Assembly: GCA_965227045.1 (NCBI GenBank)
Contig: OZ245718.1
Location: 2,790,001 to 2,854,000 of the forward strand
Source: UBA10649 sp965227045
GTDB lineage: Bacteria > Actinomycetota > Actinomycetes > S36-B12
Length of the DNA stretch: 64,000 nt
Direction of reading: 5' to 3'
Below the pieces are notes generated by a model. That model made no database searches. It saw only the letters and a list, made by a program, of their open reading frames with translations, and was not told where the DNA came from. Shown here piece after piece: positions 26,661-34,924 of the stretch. The position numbers and the translations under genes are program-made. Position 1 is the first letter of the stretch; every line of letters begins with the position of its first letter.

Positions 26661-27807
26661 GGATCAACGCGAGAGCGATGAGCAGCAGGACTGGCACCAA
26701 GAGGAACGCGATGTGGAAGCCGACGGTGTCCGACATCACGCCTAGCGCGATCGGGGCGATGGCGATCGCCACGCCACCCGCGATCGATGCCGACGCGGAC
26801 GCGCGGTCGGTCATCCCACCCGAGGCACGGACGACGCGCGCGACCCCGAGCGGCCAGTGGACGCCGATCCCGACGCCGGTGAGCATGAGGCCGAGCAGGA
26901 CCACGGGCCACAGCGTCAGCGTCCACGCCAGGGCGAAAGCAGCGAGCGCGAAGACGATGGAGACCTTGAGAATCCTCTCGGTCGGCATCCGCTGCGCCAG
27001 CCTTGAGCCCCACAGACGGCCGATGAGCATGCCCCCGGTGATCGTCCCCAGCGACGCGGCCGCAGCCGCCGCGCCGAACCCGCAGCGTTCCCTGAGCAGG
27101 TCGGCTCCCCAGAAGGTCAGGCAGAACTCCGCGCCGAGGAAGCACATGATCGCGGCCAGCGACCAGTAGACGTGACGCGGCAATCTGCCACCGCGAGCTT
27201 CGTACTCCGCGAGTCCGCGCGTGCCGAACACGTCGACATGGCGCCCGCGCCACAGTTCCCCGATGAGGAGGGCGGCCGCGACGACCCACAGCGCGGACCG
27301 CCAGCCCAGGACAGTCGCTGCACCAACGCCGACGGCCAGCGGCCCGAGCAGACCGGCCAGTGACGCCAGTGCATTCGCCTCAGTCAGCGATGCCGGCCCC
27401 GCGACGCCCTGATGGTCGAGCAGAAACGCATTGACGGAGATGAGAAGGAAGGTTCCGAAGAAGGCAGCGGCCGCCGCGCCGACAAGCGTCACGGGCAAGC
27501 CCGCATTCGGAATCGTGTAGAAGCAGATCGCGGCGGCCGTGGTGATCGCCGCGACTCGCATCACCCGGCCGCGACCCCATCGATGGATGGCGCGGGCGGT
27601 GAGCATTGCCGAGATGATCGCGCCGACGGCGAAGGCTGTTCCGTGCAGAGCAGCGGTGGAGCGCGATGTGCCTTGCTCATCACGTAGCAGTGCCTGCGTC
27701 GCACCGAACGCGTACATGAACCCGGCGTAGAACGCGAGCTGCGTGTACGCGATCCACGTCGGTCGATCGAGAACTGGTTTCGCTGTGGTGACCGCGGTCG
27801 TGCTCAC
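26620..27807 (-). CDS. MFS transporter
   Basis: A 395-residue, 12-helix major facilitator protein (WIAYTQLAFYAGFMYAFG first helix; inter-helix AIHRWGRGRVMR loop; HWPLGVARVVRASGG in the second half). A protein of this type is found near serC/XPB in mycobacteria. Substrate unknown. The GTG 27807 start lies 13 bp after the serC stop, so it is likely the third gene of the citrate synthase-serC operon. Confidence 0.82.
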   Translation of the reverse strand: MSTTAVTTAKPVLDRPTWIAYTQLAFYAGFMYAFGATQALLRDEQGTSRSTAALHGTAFAVGAIISAMLTARAIHRWGRGRVMRVAAITTAAAICFYTIPNAGLPVTLVGAAAAAFFGTFLLISVNAFLLDHQGVAGPASLTEANALASLAGLLGPLAVGVGAATVLGWRSALWVVAAALLIGELWRGRHVDVFGTRGLAEYEARGGRLPRHVYWSLAAIMCFLGAEFCLTFWGADLLRERCGFGAAAAAASLGTITGGMLIGRLWGSRLAQRMPTERILKVSIVFALAAFALAWTLTLWPVVLLGLMLTGVGIGVHWPLGVARVVRASGGMTDRASASASIAGGVAIAIAPIALGVMSDTVGFHIAFLLVPVLLLIALALILTHPVADDYLPQR

Positions 27808-27820
27808 GGTAACCGCGAGG

Positions 27821-28954
27821 TCACGTCAGTTGCGAGATGACGAAGTCGATCGACGCGACTAGAGCGCGCACGTCGTCGGGCTCGACGGCCGGGAACACCG
27901 CGACGCGCAGTTGGTTGCGGCCAAGTTTGCGGTACGGCTCGGTGTCGACGATGCCGTTGCGACGCAGCACCTTCGTGATGGCGGTCGCGTCTATCGCATC
28001 GTCGATATCGATGGTCGCGACGACGGCTGAGCGCAGCTCCGGATCGACGACGAACGGTGTTGCGACATCGCTCGCCTCAGCCCAGTCGTACAGCACGCCA
28101 GACGATTCCGCGGTGCGTGCGACGCACCAGTCGAGGCCGCCATTGGCGTTGAACCAGTCCACCTGCTCGGCCATGAGCAGGATCGTCGCGAGTGCGGGTG
28201 TGTTGTAGGTCTGGTCGAGCCGGCTGTTGTCGATAGCGGTCTGGAGGTCCAGGAAGTCGGGGATCCAGCGACCGGACGCGTTGATCTCGCCGGCGCGGGC
28301 GATCGCGGCGGGCGACATGAGCGCGACCCACAGTCCGCCGTCCGAGCCGAAGCTCTTCTGCGGTGCGAAGTAGTAGGTATCGACATCGGCGGGGTTGACA
28401 GCGAGGCCTCCAGCGCCGCTGGTGGCGTCGATGATCATGAGCGCGCCCTCGTCGGCGCCTTCGACGCGGTACGGGGTCACAGCGACGCCGGTCGACGTCT
28501 CGTTGTGCGGCGTGCAGTAAGCATCGATGCCGGCCTCGGCAACGAAGACGGGTGCCGAGCCGGGGGCGCTGTCGATGATGGTGGGGTCGCCGACGTGCGG
28601 CGCCTTGCGCACTCCGCTGGCGAACTTCGCGCCGAACTCACCGAAGGTGAGGAACTGCGCGCGGTCGCGGATCAATCCGAAGGACGCGATATCCCAGAAC
28701 GCGGTCGATCCGCCGTTGCCGAGCACGACCTCGTAGCCCTCGGGCAGCGCGAACAGGTCGGCCAGTCCCGAACGCAGGCGTCCGACCTGAGACTTGACGG
28801 TCTTCTGGCGGTGCGACGTGCCGAGGTACGACTGCCACACCGACGCGAGGGCGTCGACCTGCGGCTTGCGCACTCGAGACGGACCGGAGCCGAAGCGACC
28901 GTCCGCGGGGAGAAGTTCGGCAGGGATGGTGATGTCTTCAGGCACGGCAGGCAC
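27821..28954 (-). CDS. serC: Phosphoserine aminotransferase
   Basis: A 377-residue class V PLP aminotransferase of the mycobacterial SerC type: RFGSGPSRVRKPQVDAL near the N-terminus, LGNGGSTAFWDIA, IIDATSGAGGL and the Schiff-base lysine in FAPQKSFGSDGGLW. It converts 3-phosphohydroxypyruvate to phosphoserine in serine synthesis and can serve pyridoxal phosphate synthesis. GTG 28954 is preceded by GGGAGAA. It follows the citrate synthase gene by 36 bp on the same strand. Confidence 0.95.
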   Translation of the reverse strand: MPAVPEDITIPAELLPADGRFGSGPSRVRKPQVDALASVWQSYLGTSHRQKTVKSQVGRLRSGLADLFALPEGYEVVLGNGGSTAFWDIASFGLIRDRAQFLTFGEFGAKFASGVRKAPHVGDPTIIDSAPGSAPVFVAEAGIDAYCTPHNETSTGVAVTPYRVEGADEGALMIIDATSGAGGLAVNPADVDTYYFAPQKSFGSDGGLWVALMSPAAIARAGEINASGRWIPDFLDLQTAIDNSRLDQTYNTPALATILLMAEQVDWFNANGGLDWCVARTAESSGVLYDWAEASDVATPFVVDPELRSAVVATIDIDDAIDATAITKVLRRNGIVDTEPYRKLGRNQLRVAVFPAVEPDDVRALVASIDFVISQLT

Positions 28955-28990
28955 GAGCGTTCTCCCAGAGCTGGTGGCGAAGACGCCAGC

Positions 28991-30118
28991 CTAGACGGTC
29001 GGGGTGTACCCGGTCGGAGCCACCATCTTGGCGTCCCAGCCGGGCACCTGCTCCACGGATCGAGGCGCGGGTCCGACGTAGCGAGCGGACGGACGGATCA
29101 GCCGTCCCGTGCGCTTCTGCTCCAGGATGTGCGCGCTCCAGCCGGCGAGTCGTGCGCACGTGAACATCGACGTGAACAGGTGAGCGGGAACCTCGGCGTA
29201 GTCGAGCACGATCGCCGCCCAGAACTCGACGTTCGTCTCGAGCACGCGGTCCGGACGCCGCTCGCGCAGTTCGGCCAGCGCCGCCTCCTCGAGGGCGAGG
29301 GCCACCTCGTAGCGTGGAGCGCCGAGATCGCGTGCGGTTCGTCGGAGAACGCGGGCCCGCGGATCCTCCGCGCGGTAAACGCGGTGACCGAAGCCCATGA
29401 GTCGCTCGTTGCGGTCGAGTGCGCCCTTGACGTATGTCGACGCGTCACCGGTGCGCTCCACCTCTTCGATCATGCTGAGCACCCGTGCCGGCGCGCCGCC
29501 GTGCAGCGGGCCGCTCATCGCGCCGATGGCTCCCGAGATCGATGCGGCAACGTCGGCGCCTGTCGACGCGATGACGCGTGCGGTGAAGGTGCTCGCGTTC
29601 ATGCCGTGCTCCGCGGCCGACACGAAGTACGCGTCGACGGCCTGCACGTGCTTGGGGTCCGGTTCGTCGCGCCAGCGGCGCATGAAGCGCTCGGTGATGG
29701 TCTGCGCCTCGTCGATGTGAGCCTGCGGCACCATCGGCACACCGATGCCGCGCGCGGACTGCGCCACGAACGACAAAGCCATGACCGACACGTGGGCGAG
29801 GTTCTCTCGCGCTGCGTCGTCGTCGATGTCGAGGAGTTGCTTGAGGCCCCACGCGGGCGCGAGCATCGCGATCGCCGACTGCACGTCGACCCGCACGTCA
29901 CCGGAGTGAATGGGGATCGGGAAGGGCTCGGCGGGCGGCAGGCCGGGGTTGAACTCGTTGTCGACGAGCAGCCCCCAGACGTTGCCGAAGGACACGCGGC
30001 CCACGAGTTCCTCGATGTCGACACCGCGATAGCGCAGCACGCTGCCATCGCGATCCGGCTCGGCGATCTGGGTCTCGAAGGCGATGACGCCCTCCAGGCC
30101 CGGCACGAATTCCGACAC
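28991..30118 (-). CDS. Citrate synthase 2 (CitA-type)
   Basis: A 375-residue citrate synthase. It begins FVPGLEGVIAFETQIAEPD and RYRGVDIEELVG, contains catalytic histidines in SAAEHGMNAS and MGFGHRVYR, and an Asp in the C-terminal half (VLETNVEFWAAIVLDYA). It condenses oxaloacetate with acetyl-CoA. GTG 30118 is chosen because AAGGGAG lies 5 nt upstream; an ATG at 30133 or 30160 would also be in frame but has no binding site. It is divergent from pdxH (71 bp), as in several actinobacteria. Confidence 0.93.
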   Translation of the reverse strand: MSEFVPGLEGVIAFETQIAEPDRDGSVLRYRGVDIEELVGRVSFGNVWGLLVDNEFNPGLPPAEPFPIPIHSGDVRVDVQSAIAMLAPAWGLKQLLDIDDDAARENLAHVSVMALSFVAQSARGIGVPMVPQAHIDEAQTITERFMRRWRDEPDPKHVQAVDAYFVSAAEHGMNASTFTARVIASTGADVAASISGAIGAMSGPLHGGAPARVLSMIEEVERTGDASTYVKGALDRNERLMGFGHRVYRAEDPRARVLRRTARDLGAPRYEVALALEEAALAELRERRPDRVLETNVEFWAAIVLDYAEVPAHLFTSMFTCARLAGWSAHILEQKRTGRLIRPSARYVGPAPRSVEQVPGWDAKMVAPTGYTPTV

Positions 30119-30189
30119 GTCGGCTCCCTTCATTCGGACGACCCGCGGCCCATTCAACATGGGTGCGGCTTTCGTGGTGAGATCGGGTC

Positions 30190-30825
30190 ATGAATGCGGG
30201 CGAACTACGCGAGCAGGACCTGGCCGGATCACCGCTCGAGCAGTTCCAGAGGTGGTTCGCCGAGGCTTCCGCAGCCGGATTCCCGGAGCCGAACGCGATG
30301 GTGCTGTCGACGGTGAGCGCCGAGGGCCAGCCCAGTTCGCGCACGGTGCTGCTCAAGGGAGTCGATCGACGAGGGTTCTCCTTCTTCACCAATCTCACCT
30401 CGCGAAAGGGCGGCGAGCTCGCGGGAAATCCGAGGATGTCGCTCGTCTTCCCGTGGTACGCCCTGCAGCGTCAGGTGGTGGTGGTCGGGCGAGCCGAGCT
30501 CCTGCCCCGCGACGAAGTCGCCGAGTACTTCGCGAGTCGGCCGCGGGGCTCTCAGCTGGGGGCATGGGCCAGCCACCAGTCGCAGGTCATCGACGGACGC
30601 GAGGTGCTCGAGCGCAGGGTCGACGAGGTCCGGGCCAGGTTCCCCGACGGGACTCCCGTCGCGCTGCCCGACTTCTGGGGCGGCTGGCTCGTGCATCCGC
30701 TCACCGTCGAGTTCTGGCAGGGGCGCGACTCGAGGCTGCACGATCGCCTGCGATTCCGGTCCGTCGCCGACGTGCCCGACCTCGCGCGCCCTGACGACTG
30801 GACGGTCGAACGCCTGTCGCCGTGA
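30190..30825 (+). CDS. pdxH: Pyridoxamine 5'-phosphate oxidase
   Basis: A 211-residue FMN enzyme with PdxH features: NAMVLSTVSAEGQPSSRTVLLKG (read as two blocks, MVLSTVSAEG and SSRTVLLKG), GFSFFTNLTSRKG, RGSQLGAWAS and the C-terminal QGRDSRLHDRL. It oxidises pyridoxamine/pyridoxine phosphate to PLP. TGAGAT (30178-30183) is 6 nt before the ATG. Linked PLP-dependent serC on the divergent operon makes metabolic sense. Confidence 0.95.
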   Translation: MNAGELREQDLAGSPLEQFQRWFAEASAAGFPEPNAMVLSTVSAEGQPSSRTVLLKGVDRRGFSFFTNLTSRKGGELAGNPRMSLVFPWYALQRQVVVVGRAELLPRDEVAEYFASRPRGSQLGAWASHQSQVIDGREVLERRVDEVRARFPDGTPVALPDFWGGWLVHPLTVEFWQGRDSRLHDRLRFRSVADVPDLARPDDWTVERLSP

Positions 30826-30833
30826 GCGGGGCG

Positions 30834-30839
30834 TAGGTT
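30834..30839 (+). promoter_or_regulatory. -10 hexamer TAGGTT of a leaderless promoter
   Basis: TAGGTT ends 7 nt before GTG 30847, just after the pdxH stop. Confidence 0.45.
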
Positions 30840-30846
30840 CCGGTGA

Positions 30847-32106
30847 GTGTCCCGCCTCTTCGCCGACCTGACGCCCCTTCGCGTCAGTCCGTCGTATCGA
30901 CGGCTGTGGGCCGCTCTTGGGATCAGCAACATCGGCCAGCAGATGACATCGGTGGCCGTGGGGCTGCAGGTGTGGGACCTCACCCACTCGAGCCTCATGG
31001 TCGGGTTCGTCGGCCTCGCCCAACTGGTGCCGCTCGTCGGCTTCGGACTGTACGGCGGGACGCTGTCCGACGCGCATGACCGCCGGATCGTCGGGCTCAT
31101 CACGGCGTTCGGACTGTGGCTGTGCTCGGCGGCGTTCCTGACGCAGTCGCTTCTGCAGTCGAGCTCGGTCGCGCTGCTCTACCTGATCGTTGCCATCCAG
31201 TCCGGATTCTTCGCCGTCGGCTCGCCCGCGCGGCAGGCGATCATTCCCCGCATAGTCCCGCGCGAGCTGCTGCCTGCCGCCAACGCCCTCGGTTCGGTCA
31301 CGTGGAACATCGGCTTCACAATCGGCCCGCTCATCGGCGGGCTCCTCGTGGCCGCGACGGGAACGGTGACCACTCCCTACGCGATCGACGTGATCGGCTT
31401 CGGCATCGTCACGTGGGCGATGTTCCGGCTGCCAAGCCTGCCGCCGATCGTCGAGCCGGGACACGAACGGCCCCGAGCGGGCTGGGCGGCGGTCAAGGAG
31501 GGCTTCGTCTTCCTCAAGGGCAAGCTCAATCTGCAGATGACCTTCTACGAGGACATCGTCGCGATGGTCTTCGGCATGCCACGCGCCCTCTTCCCCGCGA
31601 TCGCCGCGCAGTGGTACGGCGGCAGCACCCGAGACGTCGCTCTCGTTCTCGGGCTGCTCTCGGCCGCCCCGGCGGCCGGCGCGCTGACGTCAGGAGTACT
31701 CAGTGGGCCGCTCGGGCGGGTGCGCTGGCAGGGTCGGGCGATCGTCGGGGCGATCATCGTGTGGGGAATGTCGATCGCCGCATTCGGGCTGGTGCGCTCG
31801 CTGCCGATCGCGTTGGTATTGCTGGCGATTGCGGGGGCGGCGGACAACGTCTCGGCAGTGTTCCGCACGACGATCCTGCAGTCCGCGACGCCCGACGAGT
31901 ATCGCGGCCGCCTGCAGGGAGTGTTCACCGTCGTCGTGGCGGGCGGACCGCGACTGGGGGATGTCGAGGCCGGCGCGGTTGCCGCGATGTTCGGTGAAGC
32001 CGTCTCTGTCGTGACCGGTGGCCTGGCGTGTGTCGGCCTCGCCGTGGGACTCGCGGCCAAGTTCCCCGGGTTCCTCAAGTACGACGCGCGCGACCCGGTG
32101 CCTTAG
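30847..32106 (+). CDS. MFS transporter (EntS-like, MFS_3 type)
   Basis: A 419-residue, 12-helix MFS protein of the enterobactin-exporter-like subgroup (SYRRLWAALGISNIGQQMTS at the start, LYGGTLSDAHDRR motif A loop, PSLPPIVEPGHERPRAGW central loop, TTILQSATPDEYRGRLQG in the second half). It probably exports small molecules; no siderophore genes are near. GTG 30847 follows TAGGTT by 7 nt. It abuts the convergent hydrolase gene with no gap. Confidence 0.85.
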   Translation: MSRLFADLTPLRVSPSYRRLWAALGISNIGQQMTSVAVGLQVWDLTHSSLMVGFVGLAQLVPLVGFGLYGGTLSDAHDRRIVGLITAFGLWLCSAAFLTQSLLQSSSVALLYLIVAIQSGFFAVGSPARQAIIPRIVPRELLPAANALGSVTWNIGFTIGPLIGGLLVAATGTVTTPYAIDVIGFGIVTWAMFRLPSLPPIVEPGHERPRAGWAAVKEGFVFLKGKLNLQMTFYEDIVAMVFGMPRALFPAIAAQWYGGSTRDVALVLGLLSAAPAAGALTSGVLSGPLGRVRWQGRAIVGAIIVWGMSIAAFGLVRSLPIALVLLAIAGAADNVSAVFRTTILQSATPDEYRGRLQGVFTVVVAGGPRLGDVEAGAVAAMFGEAVSVVTGGLACVGLAVGLAAKFPGFLKYDARDPVP

Positions 32107-33522
32107 TCAGCCGAGCTGGTCGTCCAGCCAGTCGAACACGATCTCCTCGGCGACCTGCGGCCCGGTCGGCTGGTCGTGAAGCGACGCACCGAGTTGCGCG
32201 GTCAGGTGCACCAGCTCCTTTCGACTGCGCGGCACCGACGTGAGCAGGTCGAACGCCTGGTCCGGCTGCTTGCCGAAGAACTCGTCGCCCTCATTTGCGG
32301 TGACGAGAGTCGGTATCCGGATCTGCCGGAAGTCCGCGCCGAACCGGAAGGGCAGCAGCTTTTCCAGAAGCCCGTAGTAGTCCGAGGGTGCTCTGCCGGC
32401 GCGCGCCTCGCGCTGCACCTTGCGGTCGAAGATCGACCCGCGCTTGTAGATGCTGAACTGCTCGAAGCGCGGAATGGATGGCCACGCCTCGAGGAAGCCG
32501 CCGTTCAGCCCGCGTCGGGCGCCCTCCTTCTCCGCAGGCTTCGCGTTGACCGTCTCCTTGACGAGCGCCATGTTCTCCTGGTCACTCCAGATCGTGGTGA
32601 AGTCATATGCACCCGGTTCGAGGACGACCGCGTCAAGGCCGTCGACTCGCGCGGCGGCACGTGCGCAGAGCATGCCGCCGAATGAGATGCCGATGAGCGC
32701 GATCTTCCCGATGTCCGCCTGCGCCCTGGTCCACGCGAGCACGGGGGCGACGACCTTGTCCCAGTCTGCGGAGAAGGGCACATGGCGCGTGAAGAGCGGG
32801 GCCATCTGACCTGGACCCTCGAACAGCACGACGTTGTAGCCCCGCGCCAGCCCTGCGGTCACGCCGAACTGCATCGTCTCGACGTTCTGGCCGTCGCTGC
32901 CCTCGCTGATGATCACGGTCGGGCGCGGTCCGGAACCCACCGTGGTGCGCAGGAGGTAGACCGGCAGCGGCCCGAAGTCGGACGTCACCTCAGCGGCGAT
33001 CATCCCCGGGTCGAGCAGGCGCATGGCCTTCATCCACCGCGACTGCGCCACATCGAAGATCCGGGCCTCGCGCGAGCCGTCGCGGGTGCCCAGGACGAAG
33101 AACAGCTGCTGCGCCGCGTACATCGCGGACCGCAGGTACTGGTTCTGCGCGGTGACCGGATGGCGATCGGCGGCTGCGGCGGCAGATGCCTCCAGGCGTG
33201 CGCCATAGCGCCCGAACTCCTGGTAGTACGCGTCGAACGCTGATGTGTCGGGCTCGGCCGGATTGCCGGTGCGGGTGTTGATGAGGTTCGCGATGCGCAG
33301 CACCTCGCCGACTTCGGCAGTGTGCGAGCTCGCCCCGCCGAGTGCGAAGAGTGCCTCGTCATTGAAGTCCGAGGAGGCGAACAGATCGAGCAGCGAGACG
33401 CCGGGCGTTGTCGTCGCGGCAGCGCTCGCCGCACTGGCCCGGGAGGTGAGGAGAGGTGCGGCGGCGACGGCCGCCGTGGCTGCCGCCGCGCTCTTGAGCA
33501 GGGATCGTCGGTCGAAGGTCAT
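32107..33522 (-). CDS. Tat-exported alpha/beta hydrolase (FrsA-like)
   Basis: A 471-residue protein with a twin-arginine signal (TFDRRSLLKSAAAATAAVAA, cleavage near SRASA). A helical cap-like N-terminal domain (residues 45-180) precedes an alpha/beta hydrolase with oxyanion region TVIISEGSDGQ, nucleophile elbow ISFGG (Ser in GISFGGM), Asp in NEGDEFF and His in SLHDQPTG. It resembles FrsA/DUF1100-type esterases acting outside the cell after folding in the cytoplasm. TAGTTT (33529-33534) is 6 nt before ATG 33522. Confidence 0.85.
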   Translation of the reverse strand: MTFDRRSLLKSAAAATAAVAAAPLLTSRASAASAAATTTPGVSLLDLFASSDFNDEALFALGGASSHTAEVGEVLRIANLINTRTGNPAEPDTSAFDAYYQEFGRYGARLEASAAAAADRHPVTAQNQYLRSAMYAAQQLFFVLGTRDGSREARIFDVAQSRWMKAMRLLDPGMIAAEVTSDFGPLPVYLLRTTVGSGPRPTVIISEGSDGQNVETMQFGVTAGLARGYNVVLFEGPGQMAPLFTRHVPFSADWDKVVAPVLAWTRAQADIGKIALIGISFGGMLCARAAARVDGLDAVVLEPGAYDFTTIWSDQENMALVKETVNAKPAEKEGARRGLNGGFLEAWPSIPRFEQFSIYKRGSIFDRKVQREARAGRAPSDYYGLLEKLLPFRFGADFRQIRIPTLVTANEGDEFFGKQPDQAFDLLTSVPRSRKELVHLTAQLGASLHDQPTGPQVAEEIVFDWLDDQLG

Positions 33523-33528
33523 CTGGAG

Positions 33529-33534
33529 AAACTA
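33529..33534 (-). promoter_or_regulatory. -10 hexamer TAGTTT of a leaderless promoter
   Basis: TAGTTT ends 6 nt before ATG 33522 of the Tat-exported hydrolase. Confidence 0.45.
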
Positions 33535-33567
33535 GTCCGACGCGTTCAGCCTTGCTAGTCGACGGGG

Positions 33568-33843
33568 CTAGCGGGCGGTGCGCTCGCGCAGAGCCTCGGC
33601 CACGAGCTGGTCGACGGTGATGCCTCGCCGTTCCGCCTCTGCACGCACTGACTTGCGTAAGGACTTGGGAATCTGGACGCCTAGGTCGACCAGCTTGTCC
33701 TTGTCGGGTGCTCCGACCGAGTCGCCGGTCGACATGCCCGGGCGGCCGAACCGCGCGTCCTCGATGGCGGGCGCGGTCGGGTGGACGTCGGCGTCGCCCG
33801 CCTTGCGCAGTGGTGCCCGGTTGTCCGGTCCCTGCGGGCTCAC
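33568..33843 (-). CDS. Small ribbon-helix-helix-like protein coupled to ParA
   Basis: A 91-residue protein with a disordered N-terminal half and a C-terminal RHH-like segment (DLGVQIPKSLRKSVRAEAER, then RRGITVDQLVAEALRER). GTG 33843 overlaps the ParA stop by 4 nt (GTGA), so the pair is cotranslated. By analogy with small DNA-binding partners of ParA ATPases (ParG/CopG type), it may be the centromere- or cargo-binding partner. No ParB homolog is present. A longer N-terminal reading within parA is not supported. Confidence 0.65.
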   Translation of the reverse strand: MSPQGPDNRAPLRKAGDADVHPTAPAIEDARFGRPGMSTGDSVGAPDKDKLVDLGVQIPKSLRKSVRAEAERRGITVDQLVAEALRERTAR

Positions 33844-34649
33844 GTGAAGAACCTGCGCAGGGAGAACGTCGGCCGATCCGGCTGCGTGCGGGGCACGGGC
33901 AGCAGGGAGTCGAGCAGGTCGTCGAGGATCTCGGCGACCTCTCGCGATCCGGGCGAGTTCCACGTGTGGATCGGGCTGCCCGAGCGCTGGGACTGGGGGA
34001 TACCCGAGCAGTCGGGCAAAGGCCTGGCGAAGATGAGCTCGCCGTGCTCGGCGGTGAGCAGGTCGGCGTGCAGGCGGTGCTCTCGGTCGTCGGGGCGCAT
34101 GCGGTTGATGACGATCGCTGCGGCCCTAAGGCGCGGATTCGACGTTGCTGCGATCACGGTCACGGCTTCGAGTGCCTCGGTCGCGCCGTGCACCGCAAAA
34201 TGGTTCGGCTCGGTCACGATGAGCGCGAGGTCCGCTGCGGTGAGCGCGTTTCGGGTGAGCTCACCGAGCGACGGAGGGCAGTCGATGACTACGAGATCGA
34301 AGGTTCGCGGCAAGGTTGCCAGCGCGGTCCGCAGACGTTGCGCGGACTGGTGTCCGCCGCCGACGTGGCGATGCTCGAGGGATCGCTCGGACGCGATAAC
34401 CATCACCGAGTCGCCCCAACTGCTTGCGACCATGGCATCGGCGGCGACCCCAGGGCGGGCGTCGGCGAGGATGTCGCTGGTCGTGAAGGCGGCGTCGGTG
34501 ACCTCCAGAGCCATCGAGGCATTGGCCTGCGGGTCGAGGTCGATGACGAGGGTGCGCAGCCCGCGATCCCACGCCGAGCTCGCCAGGCCGAGCGCAACGG
34601 TGCTCTTGCCCACTCCGCCCTTCATGGAGAGCACGGCGACGACGGTCAT
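33840..34649 (-). CDS. ParA-family ATPase
   Basis: A 269-residue P-loop ATPase with deviant Walker A at residues 9-17 (MKGGVGKST), VIDLDPQANAS, a Walker B VVIDCPPSLGE and TEPNHFAVHG. It is shorter than chromosomal ParA and lacks an N-terminal HTH, like orphan ParA/MinD-type positioning ATPases. It forms an overlapping pair with the RHH-like gene. CAGACT (34657-34662) lies 7 nt before ATG 34649. Cargo unknown; it is not next to oriC genes. Confidence 0.88.
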   Translation of the reverse strand: MTVVAVLSMKGGVGKSTVALGLASSAWDRGLRTLVIDLDPQANASMALEVTDAAFTTSDILADARPGVAADAMVASSWGDSVMVIASERSLEHRHVGGGHQSAQRLRTALATLPRTFDLVVIDCPPSLGELTRNALTAADLALIVTEPNHFAVHGATEALEAVTVIAATSNPRLRAAAIVINRMRPDDREHRLHADLLTAEHGELIFARPLPDCSGIPQSQRSGSPIHTWNSPGSREVAEILDDLLDSLLPVPRTQPDRPTFSLRRFFT

Positions 34650-34698
34650 GCTCCGAAGTCTGTCAGGTCCACCCCGCTACCCCGGACCGCCACGTTCT

Positions 34699-34924
34699 CC
34701 CGAATTGAACCGCCTCCCGGGTCAAATCCGGGTTTGTGGCCGTTCGGGGTGGCGATTAGCGGGATTTGAGCCGCCTCAGCAACGGCAAGGGGAAGGTCGA
34801 CGCTGACGCTAACGCGCCCGCGTGCCCTGAACGCTTGCTGGACGGGGAGCGGTTCATATCTGCGTCCGCTGACGGTTTGGCGCCTCGAAACGTGGATTTG
34901 ACCCGGGAGGCGGTTCAATTCGGG
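34699..34924. repeat. Palindromic repeat element, copy A
   Basis: Two 31-nt arms, 34699-34729 and 34894-34924, are perfect reverse complements (core GAATTGAACCGCCTCCCGGG). The 164-nt interior begins with a block (GTGGCCGTTCGGGG) shared with copy B at 59590 and contains a second, degenerate right-arm-like segment (GGGATTTGAGCCGCCTCAG, 34761-34779). The right arm overlaps the photolyase stop codon (34915-34917), supplying the TGA. No transposase ORF is inside. Interpretation: REP/MITE-like mobile or structural element. Confidence 0.8.

Noticed and set aside
28505..30193. 562-codon open frame on the plus strand across serC and citrate synthase
   Set aside because: Antisense shadow of two well-supported enzymes; Arg/His/Val-rich composition typical of high-GC antisense frames.
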